Of a stretch of 64,000 nucleotides of DNA, positions 17,978 through 26,239 are shown piece by piece. Within the stretch, counting starts at the first letter, position 1; every line of letters begins with the position of its first letter. The stretch spans positions 5,704,001-5,768,000 of the forward strand of contig NZ_CP064703.1 of NCBI RefSeq assembly GCF_023101085.1, in the 5' to 3' direction. This stretch comes from Bradyrhizobium sp. 170 (GTDB taxonomy: Bacteria > Pseudomonadota > Alphaproteobacteria > Rhizobiales > Xanthobacteraceae). The notes beneath the pieces are model-generated. The model worked only from the letters and a program-made list of their open reading frames with translations, searched no databases and was not told where the DNA came from. The translations under genes were made by a program, and so were the position numbers.

Positions 17978-18475
17978 ATGACAACAGGCAGCTCAAGCAA
18001 GACAGGCCCCACCCACAAGCTGGTGGAGGCAGGGATCACGTTGCTGATCGCCCTCTTCGGCGTCATCGTTATCGTCGGCAGCCTGAAGGCCGGCGTTAAC
18101 TGGGGCGCGGAGGGTCCGCGCGCCGGCTTCTTTCCATTCTACATCGGAATCTTCATCGTCGCAGCCAGCGGGATAAACCTGTGGAACGGACTGCGCGAAG
18201 ACAATGACGAGCTATTCGCGGAATGGGGACAGCTTCGCCAGGTCATGAGCGTCGTCGTTCCAACCGCGATCTATGTCGGCGTCATGTCGTTCACGGGGCT
18301 GTATCTCGCGTCGATCGTCTTCATCGCATGGTTCATGCGATGGCTCGGCAAGTACCCTTGGATTACCGTGCTGGCCGTCGCGCTTGGCATGCCCATTGTC
18401 ACCTATTTCATTTTCGAGCGCTATTTTCTGGTCCCGCTTCCCAAGGGGCCGATCGAAGAGTGGCTCGGTCTGTAA
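17978..18475 (+). CDS. tctB: Tripartite tricarboxylate transporter small membrane subunit TctB
   Basis: A 165-residue protein with four predicted membrane segments (LVEAGITLLIALFGVIVIVG; FFPFYIGIFIVAASGINLW; VVVPTAIYVGVMSFTGLYLA; ITVLAVALGMPIVTYFIF). This is the typical TctB size and topology. It forms the membrane complex with TctA in the inner membrane. ATG 17978 is preferred over TTG three bases earlier. It lies 27 bases before tctA. Confidence 0.92.
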   Translation: MTTGSSSKTGPTHKLVEAGITLLIALFGVIVIVGSLKAGVNWGAEGPRAGFFPFYIGIFIVAASGINLWNGLREDNDELFAEWGQLRQVMSVVVPTAIYVGVMSFTGLYLASIVFIAWFMRWLGKYPWITVLAVALGMPIVTYFIFERYFLVPLPKGPIEEWLGL

Positions 18476-18502
18476 CATCGACGCACAGTCAGGATTATCG
18501 GG

Positions 18503-20002
18503 ATGGAAGAACTCCTCAATCTGTTTCATGGCTTTGCGGTCGCGCTGCAGCCTTTCAACATCATGGTGATGGTCCTCGGCATCGTGCTCGGCGTCATCAT
18601 CGGCGTGCTTCCGGGATTGGGCGGCGCTAATGGCGTTGCGATCCTGTTGCCGCTGACATTCTCGATGCCGCCGACGTCGGCCATCATCATGCTGTCCTGT
18701 ATTTATTGGGGCGCATTGTTCGGCGGAGCGATCACCTCAATTCTCTTCAACATACCCGGCGAACCATGGTCGGTGGCGACCACATTCGACGGCTACCCGA
18801 TGGCGCAGAAGGGCAAGGCCGGCGAGGCGCTGACCGCGGCCTTCACCTCATCGTTCGTGGGCGCCCTGTTCGCCGTGATCATGATCACGCTGGTCGCGCC
18901 GCTGGTCGCAAGCTTTGCGCTGCAATTCGGGCCAGCCGAGAAATTTGCGGTCTATTTTCTGGCGTTCTGCAGTTTCGTCGGCTTGAGCAAGGAGCCACCG
19001 TTCAAGACCATTGCGGCCATGATGATCGGATTTGCGCTTGCCGCCGTCGGCCTCGACTCCATCACCGGACAGTTGCGGCTGACATTCGGCGTTACCCATT
19101 TGCTCAACGGGTTCGACTTCCTCATCGCCGTCATCGGGCTGTTCGGCATCGGCGAGATCCTGCTGACGATGGAGGAAGGGCTCGCCTTCCGCGGCGGCAG
19201 CGCCAAGATCAATTTGCGGGTGGTGCTGCAGACCTGGAAGGAGTTGCCGGCCTACTGGGTGACGTCGCTGCGCTCCTGCGTGATCGGCTGCTGGATGGGC
19301 ATCACGCCGGCCGGCGCGACGCCGGCCTCCTTCATGAGTTACGGCATCGCCAAGCGGGTGTCGAAGAAAGGCAGCAATTTCGGCAAGGGCGAAATCGAAG
19401 GCGTGGTCGCGCCGGAGACCGCCGCGCACGCCGCCGGCACCGCCGCGCTGCTGCCGATGCTTTCGCTAGGCGTGCCGGGTTCACCGACGGCTGCCGTGTT
19501 GCTCGGCGGCCTCCTGATCTGGGGTCTGCAGCCCGGACCGATGCTGTTCGTCGAACAGAAGGAATTCGTCTGGGGCCTGATTGCCTCGATGTATCTCGGC
19601 AATCTCGTCGGCCTGATCGTCGTGTTGACCTGCGTGCCGGTTTTCGCGGCCATCCTGCGCGTCCCCTTCAGCATCATCGCGCCGCTCATCCTGGTGCTGT
19701 GCGCGATCGGTGCCTATTCGGTCCACAGCTCTACGTTCGACGTGATCCTGATGCTGGTGTTCGGCGTGATCGGTTATTTGCTCAAGAAGTGCAATTATCC
19801 CCTCGCCCCGCTGGTGCTGGCCATCGTGCTCGGCGACAAGGCGGAAGAGGCATTCCGGCAGTCGTTGCTGGGATCCCAGGGCTCGCTCGGCATATTCTTT
19901 TCCAACACGCTGGTCAGCACGATCATGATCCTGGGATTGGTGGCGCTGTTCTGGTCGGTGATCCAGCAGGGCTATACCCGCTTGCGCGGCGCCGTTGCCT
20001 GA
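18503..20002 (+). CDS. tctA: Tripartite tricarboxylate transporter large membrane subunit TctA
   Basis: A 499-residue polytopic protein of TctA length with about 12 membrane segments. It carries the family glycine-rich signature near the N-terminus (GVLPGLGGANGVAILLPL) and the repeat-like second signature (LGVPGSPTAAVLLGGLLIWG), plus YWGALFGGAITSILFNIPG. It is the solute channel and uses the membrane ion gradient with the TctC receptor. It is the last gene of the operon; no clear terminator follows before the repeat at 20109. Confidence 0.95.
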   Translation: MEELLNLFHGFAVALQPFNIMVMVLGIVLGVIIGVLPGLGGANGVAILLPLTFSMPPTSAIIMLSCIYWGALFGGAITSILFNIPGEPWSVATTFDGYPMAQKGKAGEALTAAFTSSFVGALFAVIMITLVAPLVASFALQFGPAEKFAVYFLAFCSFVGLSKEPPFKTIAAMMIGFALAAVGLDSITGQLRLTFGVTHLLNGFDFLIAVIGLFGIGEILLTMEEGLAFRGGSAKINLRVVLQTWKELPAYWVTSLRSCVIGCWMGITPAGATPASFMSYGIAKRVSKKGSNFGKGEIEGVVAPETAAHAAGTAALLPMLSLGVPGSPTAAVLLGGLLIWGLQPGPMLFVEQKEFVWGLIASMYLGNLVGLIVVLTCVPVFAAILRVPFSIIAPLILVLCAIGAYSVHSSTFDVILMLVFGVIGYLLKKCNYPLAPLVLAIVLGDKAEEAFRQSLLGSQGSLGIFFSNTLVSTIMILGLVALFWSVIQQGYTRLRGAVA

Positions 20003-20108
20003 AGGGAGCAAGGCGCCATCGCCGGAGCGAACAAAATCTTTCCCTAAAGCCTGACGAGAGCGTGATGACTTTTCTTCGAATCGTCATCCCGCTCTGCCTC
20101 TTTGATTT

Positions 20109-20184
20109 GAGCATGATCGCCGCGCAAACGCGTTCCGCGCTTGTCGCGAGGGAAAACCGGTACCCACTTTTCCGGATCATGCTC
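20109..20184. repeat. Dispersed palindromic repeat (GAGCATGATC type)
   Basis: GAGCATGATC (20109-20118) is inverted at 20175-20184. Between them lie GCGCAAACGCGTTCCGCGC and AAAACCGGTACCCACTTTTCC. This is a very common intergenic element in Bradyrhizobium and Rhodopseudomonas. It lies in the 535-base gap between tctA and oxlT, which has no gene. Confidence 0.85.
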
Positions 20185-20251
20185 CAGAAAATGCGAGGAG
20201 CATTTCGAGGAGCATTTTCAGGCGCTTCCCAACCACTCGAACGGGGTCGTC

Positions 20252-20275
20252 ATGGCCGGGCACTGTCCCGGCCAT
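20252..20275. repeat. REP-like hairpin
   Basis: A stem ATGGCCGGG / CCCGGCCAT with loop CACTGT. This is a short REP-like palindrome next to the previous element. Confidence 0.6.
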
Positions 20276-20461
20276 TCGCGGTTTTGGACGCTGGGATATC
20301 AGGCTCGAGAAATCGCAAGCTTTCGTAACGAACGCCGCCAGCTACGCTCATCAACTAATTTCTTTTTTGTTTCAGTATTTTAACGTGCGGCTTGATCACC
20401 GCTGTTCTAATGACGCGTTTTCCGCAGCAACAGGAAATGCGACAATCTGGCAAGATTTCTC

Positions 20462-20486
20462 TTGTCTACTGGCATAACATATACCA
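20462..20486 (+). promoter_or_regulatory. Operator copy 5 with -35-like element, oxlT promoter
   Basis: TTGTCT (20462-20467), two bases, then TGGCATAACATATACCA (20470-20486), a full TGGYAT-N5-ATRCCA match. It ends 51 bases before the oxlT start. Confidence 0.75.
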
Positions 20487-20537
20487 AACTCCTCGCATGA
20501 GCTGTCGGGTATCGATAGAACAGCCTATGGAGGGAAG

Positions 20538-21833
20538 ATGACGGACACAGTGCACGGAGCGGCCCCCGTCGCGGCGGCCCGAGTAAGCGACGCTTATCGC
20601 TGGACCCAATTGGCCATCGGCGTCGCCGCGATGGTGATGATCGCCAATTATCAATATGGGTGGACTTTCTTCGTCCCCGACATCCAGAAGAAATTCGGAT
20701 GGGATCGCGCGTCGATCCAGTGGGCCTTTACGCTGTTCGTTCTGTTCGAGACCTGGCTGGTGCCGGTCGAGGGATGGTTCGTCGATAAATACGGCCCGCG
20801 CATCGTCGTCCTCGTCGGCGGCATCCTCTGCGCCGTCGGATGGGCAATCAACGCCCAGGCGACCACCCTCAACGGCTTCTATCTCGGCATGATCATCGCG
20901 GGCATCGGCGCCGGTGGCGTGTACGGCACCTGCGTCGGCAACGCGCTGAAATGGTTTCCCGACAAGCGCGGCCTTGCCGCTGGCATCACCGCCGCCGGTT
21001 TCGGCGCGGGCTCGGCGCTGACGGTCGCGCCGATCCAGGCGATGATCAAGGACTCCGGCTTCCAGACCACCTTCCTCTATTTCGGTCTCGGCCAGGGCAT
21101 CATCATCGTGATCCTCGCCTTCTTCCTGTTCTCGCCGAAGTCAGGACAAGTGCCGGCGGTGACGCAGAACGCCAACATCATCCAGACCCGGCGCAATTAT
21201 CAGCCGACCGAGGTGATCCGTCAGCCGATCTTCTGGTTGATGTATTTCATGTTCGTGATCGTCGGCGCCGGCGGATTGATGGTCACCGCCAACCTCAAGC
21301 CGATCGCGGTCGACTGGAAGGTTGACAGCGTGCCGGTCACGCTGATGGCGGTGACGATGACGGCGGTGACGTTCGCGGCCACCATCGATCGCGTCCTCAA
21401 CGGCCTGACCCGCCCCTTCTTCGGCTGGATCTCCGACATGATCGGCCGCGAGAACACCATGTTCATCGCGTTCGGGATGGAAGGCATCGGCATCTGGGGC
21501 CTCTACATGCTGGGCCACGATCCCGTGTGGTTCGTGCTGCTGTCGGGCTTCGTGTTCTTTGCCTGGGGTGAGATCTACTCCCTCTTCCCGTCGACCTGCA
21601 CCGATACGTTCGGTTCGAAGTTCGCGACCACCAATGCCGGCCTGCTCTACACGGCAAAGGGCACCGCGGCGCTGCTGGTGCCTGTCGCGAACTACATGCA
21701 GCAGTCTTCGGGCACCTGGGACACCGTGTTCATCGTCGCGGCCGGCGCGAATATCCTGGCCTCGGTGCTTGCGATCGCGGTGCTCAAGCCGTGGCGCAAG
21801 GTGGTGGTCGCCAAATCGCAGCTTGCGGCCTGA
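20538..21833 (+). CDS. oxlT: MFS transporter of the OxlT oxalate/formate antiporter family
   Basis: A 431-residue major facilitator with about 12 membrane segments. The MFS loop motif appears as DKYGPRIVVLVGG after segment 2. Arg292 (NGLTRPFFGWISD) and Lys374 (LLYTAKGTAALL) are spaced 82 residues apart, close to the Arg272/Lys355 pair that binds oxalate in the Oxalobacter carrier, so the same role is likely (alignment from memory). It should exchange oxalate for formate or take up oxalate. GGAGGG ends only three bases before the ATG; GTG at 20551 is an alternative start. It is a single-gene unit between operator copy 5 and a terminator. Confidence 0.9.
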   Translation: MTDTVHGAAPVAAARVSDAYRWTQLAIGVAAMVMIANYQYGWTFFVPDIQKKFGWDRASIQWAFTLFVLFETWLVPVEGWFVDKYGPRIVVLVGGILCAVGWAINAQATTLNGFYLGMIIAGIGAGGVYGTCVGNALKWFPDKRGLAAGITAAGFGAGSALTVAPIQAMIKDSGFQTTFLYFGLGQGIIIVILAFFLFSPKSGQVPAVTQNANIIQTRRNYQPTEVIRQPIFWLMYFMFVIVGAGGLMVTANLKPIAVDWKVDSVPVTLMAVTMTAVTFAATIDRVLNGLTRPFFGWISDMIGRENTMFIAFGMEGIGIWGLYMLGHDPVWFVLLSGFVFFAWGEIYSLFPSTCTDTFGSKFATTNAGLLYTAKGTAALLVPVANYMQQSSGTWDTVFIVAAGANILASVLAIAVLKPWRKVVVAKSQLAA

Positions 21834-21862
21834 TCCGAACCGGATCGGTTGTTCGAAAGAAG

Positions 21863-21899
21863 CGCGCTCATCCCTCAGGGATGGGCGCGTTTTCTTTTG
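21863..21899 (+). terminator. Rho-independent terminator after oxlT
   Basis: The stem CGCGCTCATCCC / GGGATGGGCGCG (one G-T pair) is followed by TTTTCTTTT, 29 bases after the stop. Confidence 0.9.
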
Positions 21900-21905
21900 C
21901 CTGGA

Positions 21906-21922
21906 CGGCCTCTGGTATACCT
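21906..21922. promoter_or_regulatory. Operator copy 6 (degenerate)
   Basis: CGGCCTCTGGTATACCT matches copy 3 at 14 of 17 positions and keeps the core CTGGTATACC. It lies between the oxlT terminator and copy 7, so it may be an auxiliary site for the CBS-panE2 promoter. Confidence 0.45.
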
Positions 21923-22046
21923 GAGCGCTTTTTGGCCCGCACCAGAAGATGACGCCCTTCCTCCGGCCGGGAGGCTGCGTCCAATAATGTCAGCAATACT
22001 GCCTATTTATCTTCATCCTGGCGAAAGATTTCCACTGCCAGGCGTG

Positions 22047-22071
22047 TTGACAATTGGCATTATGTATACCA
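22047..22071 (+). promoter_or_regulatory. -35 hexamer plus operator copy 7, CBS-panE2-FAA promoter
   Basis: TTGACA (22047-22052), two bases, then TGGCATTATGTATACCA (22055-22071), a full match. It ends 34 bases before the CBS gene start. Confidence 0.78.
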
Positions 22072-22105
22072 GACTTGAGGTAATAATTCACCCAAGGAGG
22101 TCGCC

Positions 22106-22537
22106 ATGCAAGTCGGAGATATTCTGCGAACGAAAGCCGCCCGTGTCGCAACGGTCCGCATGAACGAGACCGTCGCCATCGCCGCCCAACTGATGCGCTC
22201 CAGCAATATCAGCGCGCTTGTGGTGAAAGATGTGGTGCGCACCGAAGGCAACACGGCGGTCGGCATGTTCACCGAACGCGACGTGGTGCGCGCGATCGCC
22301 CAGCACGGCGTGGCCGGGGTGAATATGCGCGTTTCGCAATTCATTTCGGTACAGCAGCTCGTCTCCTGCACATCGACGGATACGCTCGAGCATGTCCGTC
22401 ACCTCATGAGCAAGCATCACATCCGCCACGTGCCTGTGATCGACAATTACAGCCTGATCGGCGTCATCAGCATTCGCGATATCTTCAACGCGTTCGACGA
22501 CGAAGCAACGCCCTTCAATCTGGCCGCGTCGGCTTGA
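22106..22537 (+). CDS. Two-CBS-domain protein
   Basis: A 143-residue stand-alone Bateman module. CBS1 covers about residues 8-65 (VRMNETVAIAAQLMRSSNIS, GMFTERDVVRAIAQHG) and CBS2 about 75-132 (LVSCTSTDTLEHVRHLMSKH, RHVPVIDNYSLIGVISIRDI). Such modules bind adenine nucleotides, SAM or NAD and regulate a partner. AAGGAGG (22094-22100) is a near-perfect ribosome site. It heads the presumed operon with panE2 and the FAA-family gene under operator copy 7. This suggests it senses cofactor or energy state for oxalate metabolism (inference). The partner is unknown. Confidence 0.92.
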   Translation: MQVGDILRTKAARVATVRMNETVAIAAQLMRSSNISALVVKDVVRTEGNTAVGMFTERDVVRAIAQHGVAGVNMRVSQFISVQQLVSCTSTDTLEHVRHLMSKHHIRHVPVIDNYSLIGVISIRDIFNAFDDEATPFNLAASA

Positions 22538-22640
22538 TATCCGCAAGGAAGCTCAGCACCAACGCGCCGGCCTGAGATGAGCTCAGCACCGGCGCGACGC
22601 TGACGCTCAATCATCAACACCGGGCTTTGCGAAAGATCCC

Positions 22641-23663
22641 ATGAAAATCTGTATCTACGGCGCCGGCGCGATCGGCGGCTATCTCGGTGTGCAACTGGCG
22701 CGAGCGGGTGTTGATGTCAGCCTGGTGGCGCGCGGCGCGCATCTCGCCGCGATGCGCGCAAACGGGCTCAAGCTCCTGATCGGGGACGAAGAGCGCGTGG
22801 TGCATCCGCGCTGCACCGACAACCCGGCCGAACTCGGACCGCAGGATTTCGTCATCATCTGCCTGAAGGCGCATTCGATCACCGGCGTGCTCGAACAGAT
22901 GCAGCCGCTGCTCGGGCCGCACACCCGAATCGTCACCGCCGTGAACGGCATCCCCTATTGGTACTTCTACAAGCATGGCGGCGCCCTTGAGGGCTCGACG
23001 CTGGAGAGCATCGATCCCGGCGGACGGCAATGGCGCGAGCTGACGCCGCAGCGCGCGATCGGCTGCATCGTCTATCCCGCCACCGAGATCGAGGCGCCCG
23101 GCGTGATCCGCCATGTCTATGGCGACCGCTTCCCGCTCGGCGAGCCCTCCGGCGAGATCACCGAGGACGTGCAGCGGCTCTCCGAGGTCTTCACCAGCGC
23201 CGGCATGCAGGCGCCGGTCCTCGACCGCATTCGCGACGAGATCTGGCTCAAGCTGTGGGGCAATGTCTGCCTCAACCCGGTCAGCGCACTGACCCACGCC
23301 ACCCTCGACGTGATCTGCTCCGATCCCCCCACCCGCGCGCTGTCGAAGGCGATCATGCTGGAGGCGCAGGCGATCGCCGAATCCTTCGGCGTCAAGTTCC
23401 GCGTCGATGTCGAGCGGCGCATCGAGGGCGCCCGCAAGGTCGGCGCGCACAAGACCTCGATGCTGCAGGATCTCGAGCGCAGCCGCCCGATGGAAATCGA
23501 TCCGCTGGTGACGGTAGTTCAGGAAATGGGACGGCTGACCAATATTCCGACGCCGTCGCTGGATGCGGTGCTGGCGCTGGTCGCGCAGCGCGCCAAGATC
23601 GCCGGCCTCTACGACGGAACGGTGCTTCCGGCGCCGGAAGCAAAAATCCCGGCGGTGGCGTGA
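22641..23663 (+). CDS. panE2: PanE/ApbA-type reductase, candidate oxalyl-CoA reductase
   Basis: A 340-residue ketopantoate-reductase-family protein. The NADP motif GAGAIGG is at residues 7-13. The C-terminal domain has Lys204 in WLKLWGNVCLNPVSAL, at the catalytic lysine position of PanE. In Methylobacterium extorquens AM1 a PanE paralogue encoded by the oxalate genes (PanE2) was assigned oxalyl-CoA reduction to glyoxylate. The context here (oxc, frc, oxlT, shared operator) favours that role over pantothenate synthesis. It starts 103 bp after the CBS gene and overlaps the next start by one base (TGATG). A standard ketopantoate reductase cannot be excluded. Confidence 0.88.
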   Translation: MKICIYGAGAIGGYLGVQLARAGVDVSLVARGAHLAAMRANGLKLLIGDEERVVHPRCTDNPAELGPQDFVIICLKAHSITGVLEQMQPLLGPHTRIVTAVNGIPYWYFYKHGGALEGSTLESIDPGGRQWRELTPQRAIGCIVYPATEIEAPGVIRHVYGDRFPLGEPSGEITEDVQRLSEVFTSAGMQAPVLDRIRDEIWLKLWGNVCLNPVSALTHATLDVICSDPPTRALSKAIMLEAQAIAESFGVKFRVDVERRIEGARKVGAHKTSMLQDLERSRPMEIDPLVTVVQEMGRLTNIPTPSLDAVLALVAQRAKIAGLYDGTVLPAPEAKIPAVA

Positions 23664-24451
23664 TGCTGCAGCGTAACGTGACCAACTGGATTCGTTTCCG
23701 CCACCAGGGTGAAACCGGCTTCGGCGCGCTCACGCCGTCCGGCATATCAGTGCATGACGGCAGCATGTTCGGCACCTCGAAGCCGAGCGGGCAAATCCTT
23801 GCGCTTGGGGATGTCGAGGTACTGGCGCCGACCGAGCCGACCAAGATCGTCGCGCTCTGGAATAATTTTCATGCGCTCGCCGCCAAGCTGCAACAGCCGG
23901 AGCCGGCCGAGCCCTTGTATCTCCTGAAAGCCACCACCAGCGTCACCGCGCCGGGCGCGGTGATCGAACGTCCCGTCTCCTATGACGGCAAGACCACCTA
24001 TGAGGGCGAACTCGGCATCGTCATCGGCAAGTCCTGCACCAACGTTTCCGCCGAGGATGCCGACGACTTCATCTTCGGCTACACCTGCGTCAACGATGTC
24101 ACCGCCAACGACATCCTCAACCGCGACAAGACCTTTGCCCAATGGGCCCGCGCCAAGGGTTTTGACGGCTATGGCCCGTTCGGCCCCGTCATCACCTCGG
24201 GCATCGATCCGGCAAGCCTCGTGGTGCGCACGATCCTCAACGGCGCCGAGCGGCAGAACTACCCCATATCCGACATGATCTTCAGCGCGCAGCAGCTGGT
24301 CAGCAAGATCTCGCATGACATGACGCTCCTGCCCGGCGACCTGATCGCCTGCGGCACGTCGGTCGGCATCGGCGTCATGAAGGAGCCGGTCAACACGGTG
24401 ACGGTGGCGATCGACGGGATCGGCGAACTGACCAACGAGTTCAGGCAATAG
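23663..24451 (+). CDS. Fumarylacetoacetate hydrolase family protein
   Basis: A 262-residue FAH-fold protein. The metal-binding acids lie in YEGELGIVIG and VNDVTANDI; other family blocks are KATTSVTAPG and LLPGDLIACGTSVGIGVM. Relatives include hydroxyhepta-dienedioate isomerases, acylpyruvases and oxaloacetate decarboxylase (FAHD1). Its start overlaps the panE2 stop, so translation is coupled. Acting on a small 2-keto acid derived from glyoxylate or oxaloacetate would fit the operon, but the substrate is unknown. The frame is open far upstream inside panE2; ATG 23663 gives the normal family length. Its last ~65 codons are duplicated in decayed form at 28698-28894. Confidence 0.9.
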   Translation: MLQRNVTNWIRFRHQGETGFGALTPSGISVHDGSMFGTSKPSGQILALGDVEVLAPTEPTKIVALWNNFHALAAKLQQPEPAEPLYLLKATTSVTAPGAVIERPVSYDGKTTYEGELGIVIGKSCTNVSAEDADDFIFGYTCVNDVTANDILNRDKTFAQWARAKGFDGYGPFGPVITSGIDPASLVVRTILNGAERQNYPISDMIFSAQQLVSKISHDMTLLPGDLIACGTSVGIGVMKEPVNTVTVAIDGIGELTNEFRQ

Positions 24452-24568
24452 ACGGCGTCGCCTGAGACTCATGGCGTGAACCCAATAATTCGGATTGTCT
24501 GCCGATTTCCGCTTTGGCGCGCGTTGCGGACTCAAGTCGGACACCGCTCCACTTCCGAATAGTGCCCA
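24449..24568. repeat. Repeat R, copy 1
   Basis: Starts at the FAA stop codon. Shared words with the other copies are ATGGCGTGAACCCA, ATTCGGA, CCGCTTTGGCGCGC, GACTCAAGTCGGACACCGC and CCACTTCCGAA. Four copies lie between 24.4 and 35.5 kb. Confidence 0.8.
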
Positions 24569-24793
24569 CAAGCGGTCATGCCCACTTCCTCCCGGTGCGC
24601 CGTTGAGGTAGCCTAACTTTCGAGCCGGGCCAGCGGGACGTGCCGAAGTCCCCCCTTTGGTTGGTGGCAGGCGTTGATGCCTTCGGCGGGCATATCCACT
24701 GAGACCATCACATTTGCGGTCTATCCACGCTCCCATCGCGCGTCCGCGCCCATTTAGGCGTGCCCAATAGAGACGATCAGGGAGGAAGAGGCC
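24569..24793. other. Intergenic, possible insertion-sequence footprint
   Basis: No ORF with a ribosome site. The sequence (for example CCGGTGCGCCGTTGAGGTAG and GTTGATGCCTTCGGCGGGCA) has the feel of a decayed insertion-sequence end, but I could not match it to a family. A ribosome site for the next gene closes the region. Confidence 0.35.
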
Positions 24794-25771
24794 ATGAAAC
24801 TGCCCCGCCGCCAATTCTTGCTTCTCGCAGCAGTGGCTGCCGCGCTGCCGGCCCCATCGCGCTTCGCTTGGGCGCAAGCCTACCCGGCCCGGCCGGTGCG
24901 CATCGTCGTCCCATTTGCCGCCGGCGGATCTACCGACATCAGCGCTCGTCTGATCGGCCAATGGCTGTCGGAGCGTCTCGGCCAGCAATTTGTCATCGAG
25001 AACAGGCCAGGAGCAGGCAGCAATATTGGTACGGAGCTGGTCGTGAATGCGCCGCCGGACGGATACACCCTCCTCCTGGTCGGCGCCTCGTCCGCGATCA
25101 ATGCGACGCTTTACGAGAAACTCAATTTCAACTTCCTCCGCGACATCACACCCGTCTCCGGCATCAACTCGGTCCCCTTCATTATGGCGGTAAACCCATC
25201 GTTCCCGGCGAAGACGGTTTCCGAGTTCATCGCGTATGCCCGGGCCAACCCGGGCAAGGTCAACATGGCATCGGGCGGCAACGGAACGGCAGGCCATCTA
25301 TCAGGCGAACTGTTCAAGCTGCTGGCCGGTCTCAACATGGTGCACGTTCCGTATCGGGGCGAGGCACCTGCACTGACTGACATGCTCGCAGGTCACGTGC
25401 AGGCGATGTTCGGCACCATGCCCGCATCCATCGAGTATGTCAGGGCGGGCAAACTTCGGGCATTGGCGGTGACAAGTGCAAGGCGCTCGGAGTTGCTGCC
25501 GGACCTCCCGACGGTGGGCGATTTTGTGCCCGGGTACGAGACGAGCGCGTGGCAGGGTGTCGGCGCGCCTAAAAACACGCCCGCCGAAATCATCGACAGG
25601 CTCAACAAGGAGATCAATGCGGGCCTCGCAGATCCTAAGATTAAGGCGCGGGTCGCCGATATGGGCGGCACGGTGCTTGCGGATTCGCCCGCCAACTTCG
25701 GGAAGCTCATCGCCGATGAGACCGAGAAGTGGGGCAAGGTGGTCAAGTTCTCCGGCGCCAAGCCGGACTAA
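24794..25771 (+). CDS. Bug/TctC-type periplasmic receptor, orphan
   Basis: A 325-residue Bug receptor with a Tat-like signal (LPRRQFLLLAAVAAALPAP, cleavage near FAWA). Family motifs are VRIVVPFAAGGSTDISARL, VIENRPGAGSNIGTELV, VHVPYRGEAPALTDMLAGHV and LPTVGDFVPGYETSAW. AGGGAGGAAGAGG precedes the ATG. No tctA/B genes are adjacent, which is common for Bug receptors. It is the first gene of the module between repeat copies 1 and 2. It differs clearly from the receptor at 16892 and is not a recent duplicate. Confidence 0.93.
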   Translation: MKLPRRQFLLLAAVAAALPAPSRFAWAQAYPARPVRIVVPFAAGGSTDISARLIGQWLSERLGQQFVIENRPGAGSNIGTELVVNAPPDGYTLLLVGASSAINATLYEKLNFNFLRDITPVSGINSVPFIMAVNPSFPAKTVSEFIAYARANPGKVNMASGGNGTAGHLSGELFKLLAGLNMVHVPYRGEAPALTDMLAGHVQAMFGTMPASIEYVRAGKLRALAVTSARRSELLPDLPTVGDFVPGYETSAWQGVGAPKNTPAEIIDRLNKEINAGLADPKIKARVADMGGTVLADSPANFGKLIADETEKWGKVVKFSGAKPD

Positions 25772-25897
25772 TCGGGGTAACCCCGCCCGATAATCCAATT
25801 GTGTCCGATAGGCGAATGCTGATCGGCTGATGTCCGGGTGGGGTCAATTTCGGACTCCGCGCGGTCCAGACCGATGTCCGCTTTTGCTGCGATCAAA

Positions 25898-25930
25898 CAA
25901 AACCCCGGCACGAGGTCGGGGCTTTTTATT
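25898..25930 (+). terminator. Probable terminator after the orphan Bug receptor
   Basis: A short stem CCCCG / CGGGG, extended imperfectly, followed by CTTTTTATTT. It lies about 130 bases after the stop. Confidence 0.6.
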
Positions 25931-25948
25931 TGAGGGATGAAGGTCTTC

Positions 25949-26239
25949 TTACAAAGATGCAACTATCGTCTTGTAGTCGTCCTCTGCGAACGCCCGACAA
26001 GTCTGCGACCGTACGAATCCGAGGGCCGCGGTCCCCAAGGCGAGCTTTGCGACCACTTCGTCGTTCGGTGCTTCAACAATGGACACGGCATCATATTGGC
26101 CCGTTACGAGGTAAAAGGCTTTTAACTCGGCACCCGCATCGCGGAAGCGTTGCTTTGCCGCTTCGAGGCGCTTGGGCCCGTCCTTGATCGCCTCGGCACC
26201 CTTCTGAGTGAAGTTGATTAGGGATATATAGGTGGGCAT
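25949..26239 (-). CDS. GYD domain protein
   Basis: A 96-residue GYD-family protein (MPTYISLINFTQKGAEAI; FYLVTGQYDAVSIVEAPND; KLALGTAALGFVRSQT). The family is a small ferredoxin-like fold, sometimes compared with ABM-type monooxygenases; no reaction is established. The start at 26239 has GGAGG 8-9 bases upstream; the longer frame to 26305 is rejected. It is convergent with the orphan Bug receptor. Confidence 0.88.
   Translation of the reverse strand: MPTYISLINFTQKGAEAIKDGPKRLEAAKQRFRDAGAELKAFYLVTGQYDAVSIVEAPNDEVVAKLALGTAALGFVRSQTCRAFAEDDYKTIVASL

Noticed and set aside
18706..20328. Long plus-strand open frame overlapping tctA
   Set aside because: It is an Arg/His-rich shadow frame; tctA in the other frame has the family signatures and a complete length.
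24569..24793. A named insertion-sequence remnant
   Set aside because: The sequence looks like a decayed mobile-element end, but I could not match it to a transposase or a terminal repeat, so no family is claimed.
25800..25890. A fifth copy of repeat R
   Set aside because: Only short words such as CTGATCGGCTGATGTCCG match; alignment over the full repeat fails.
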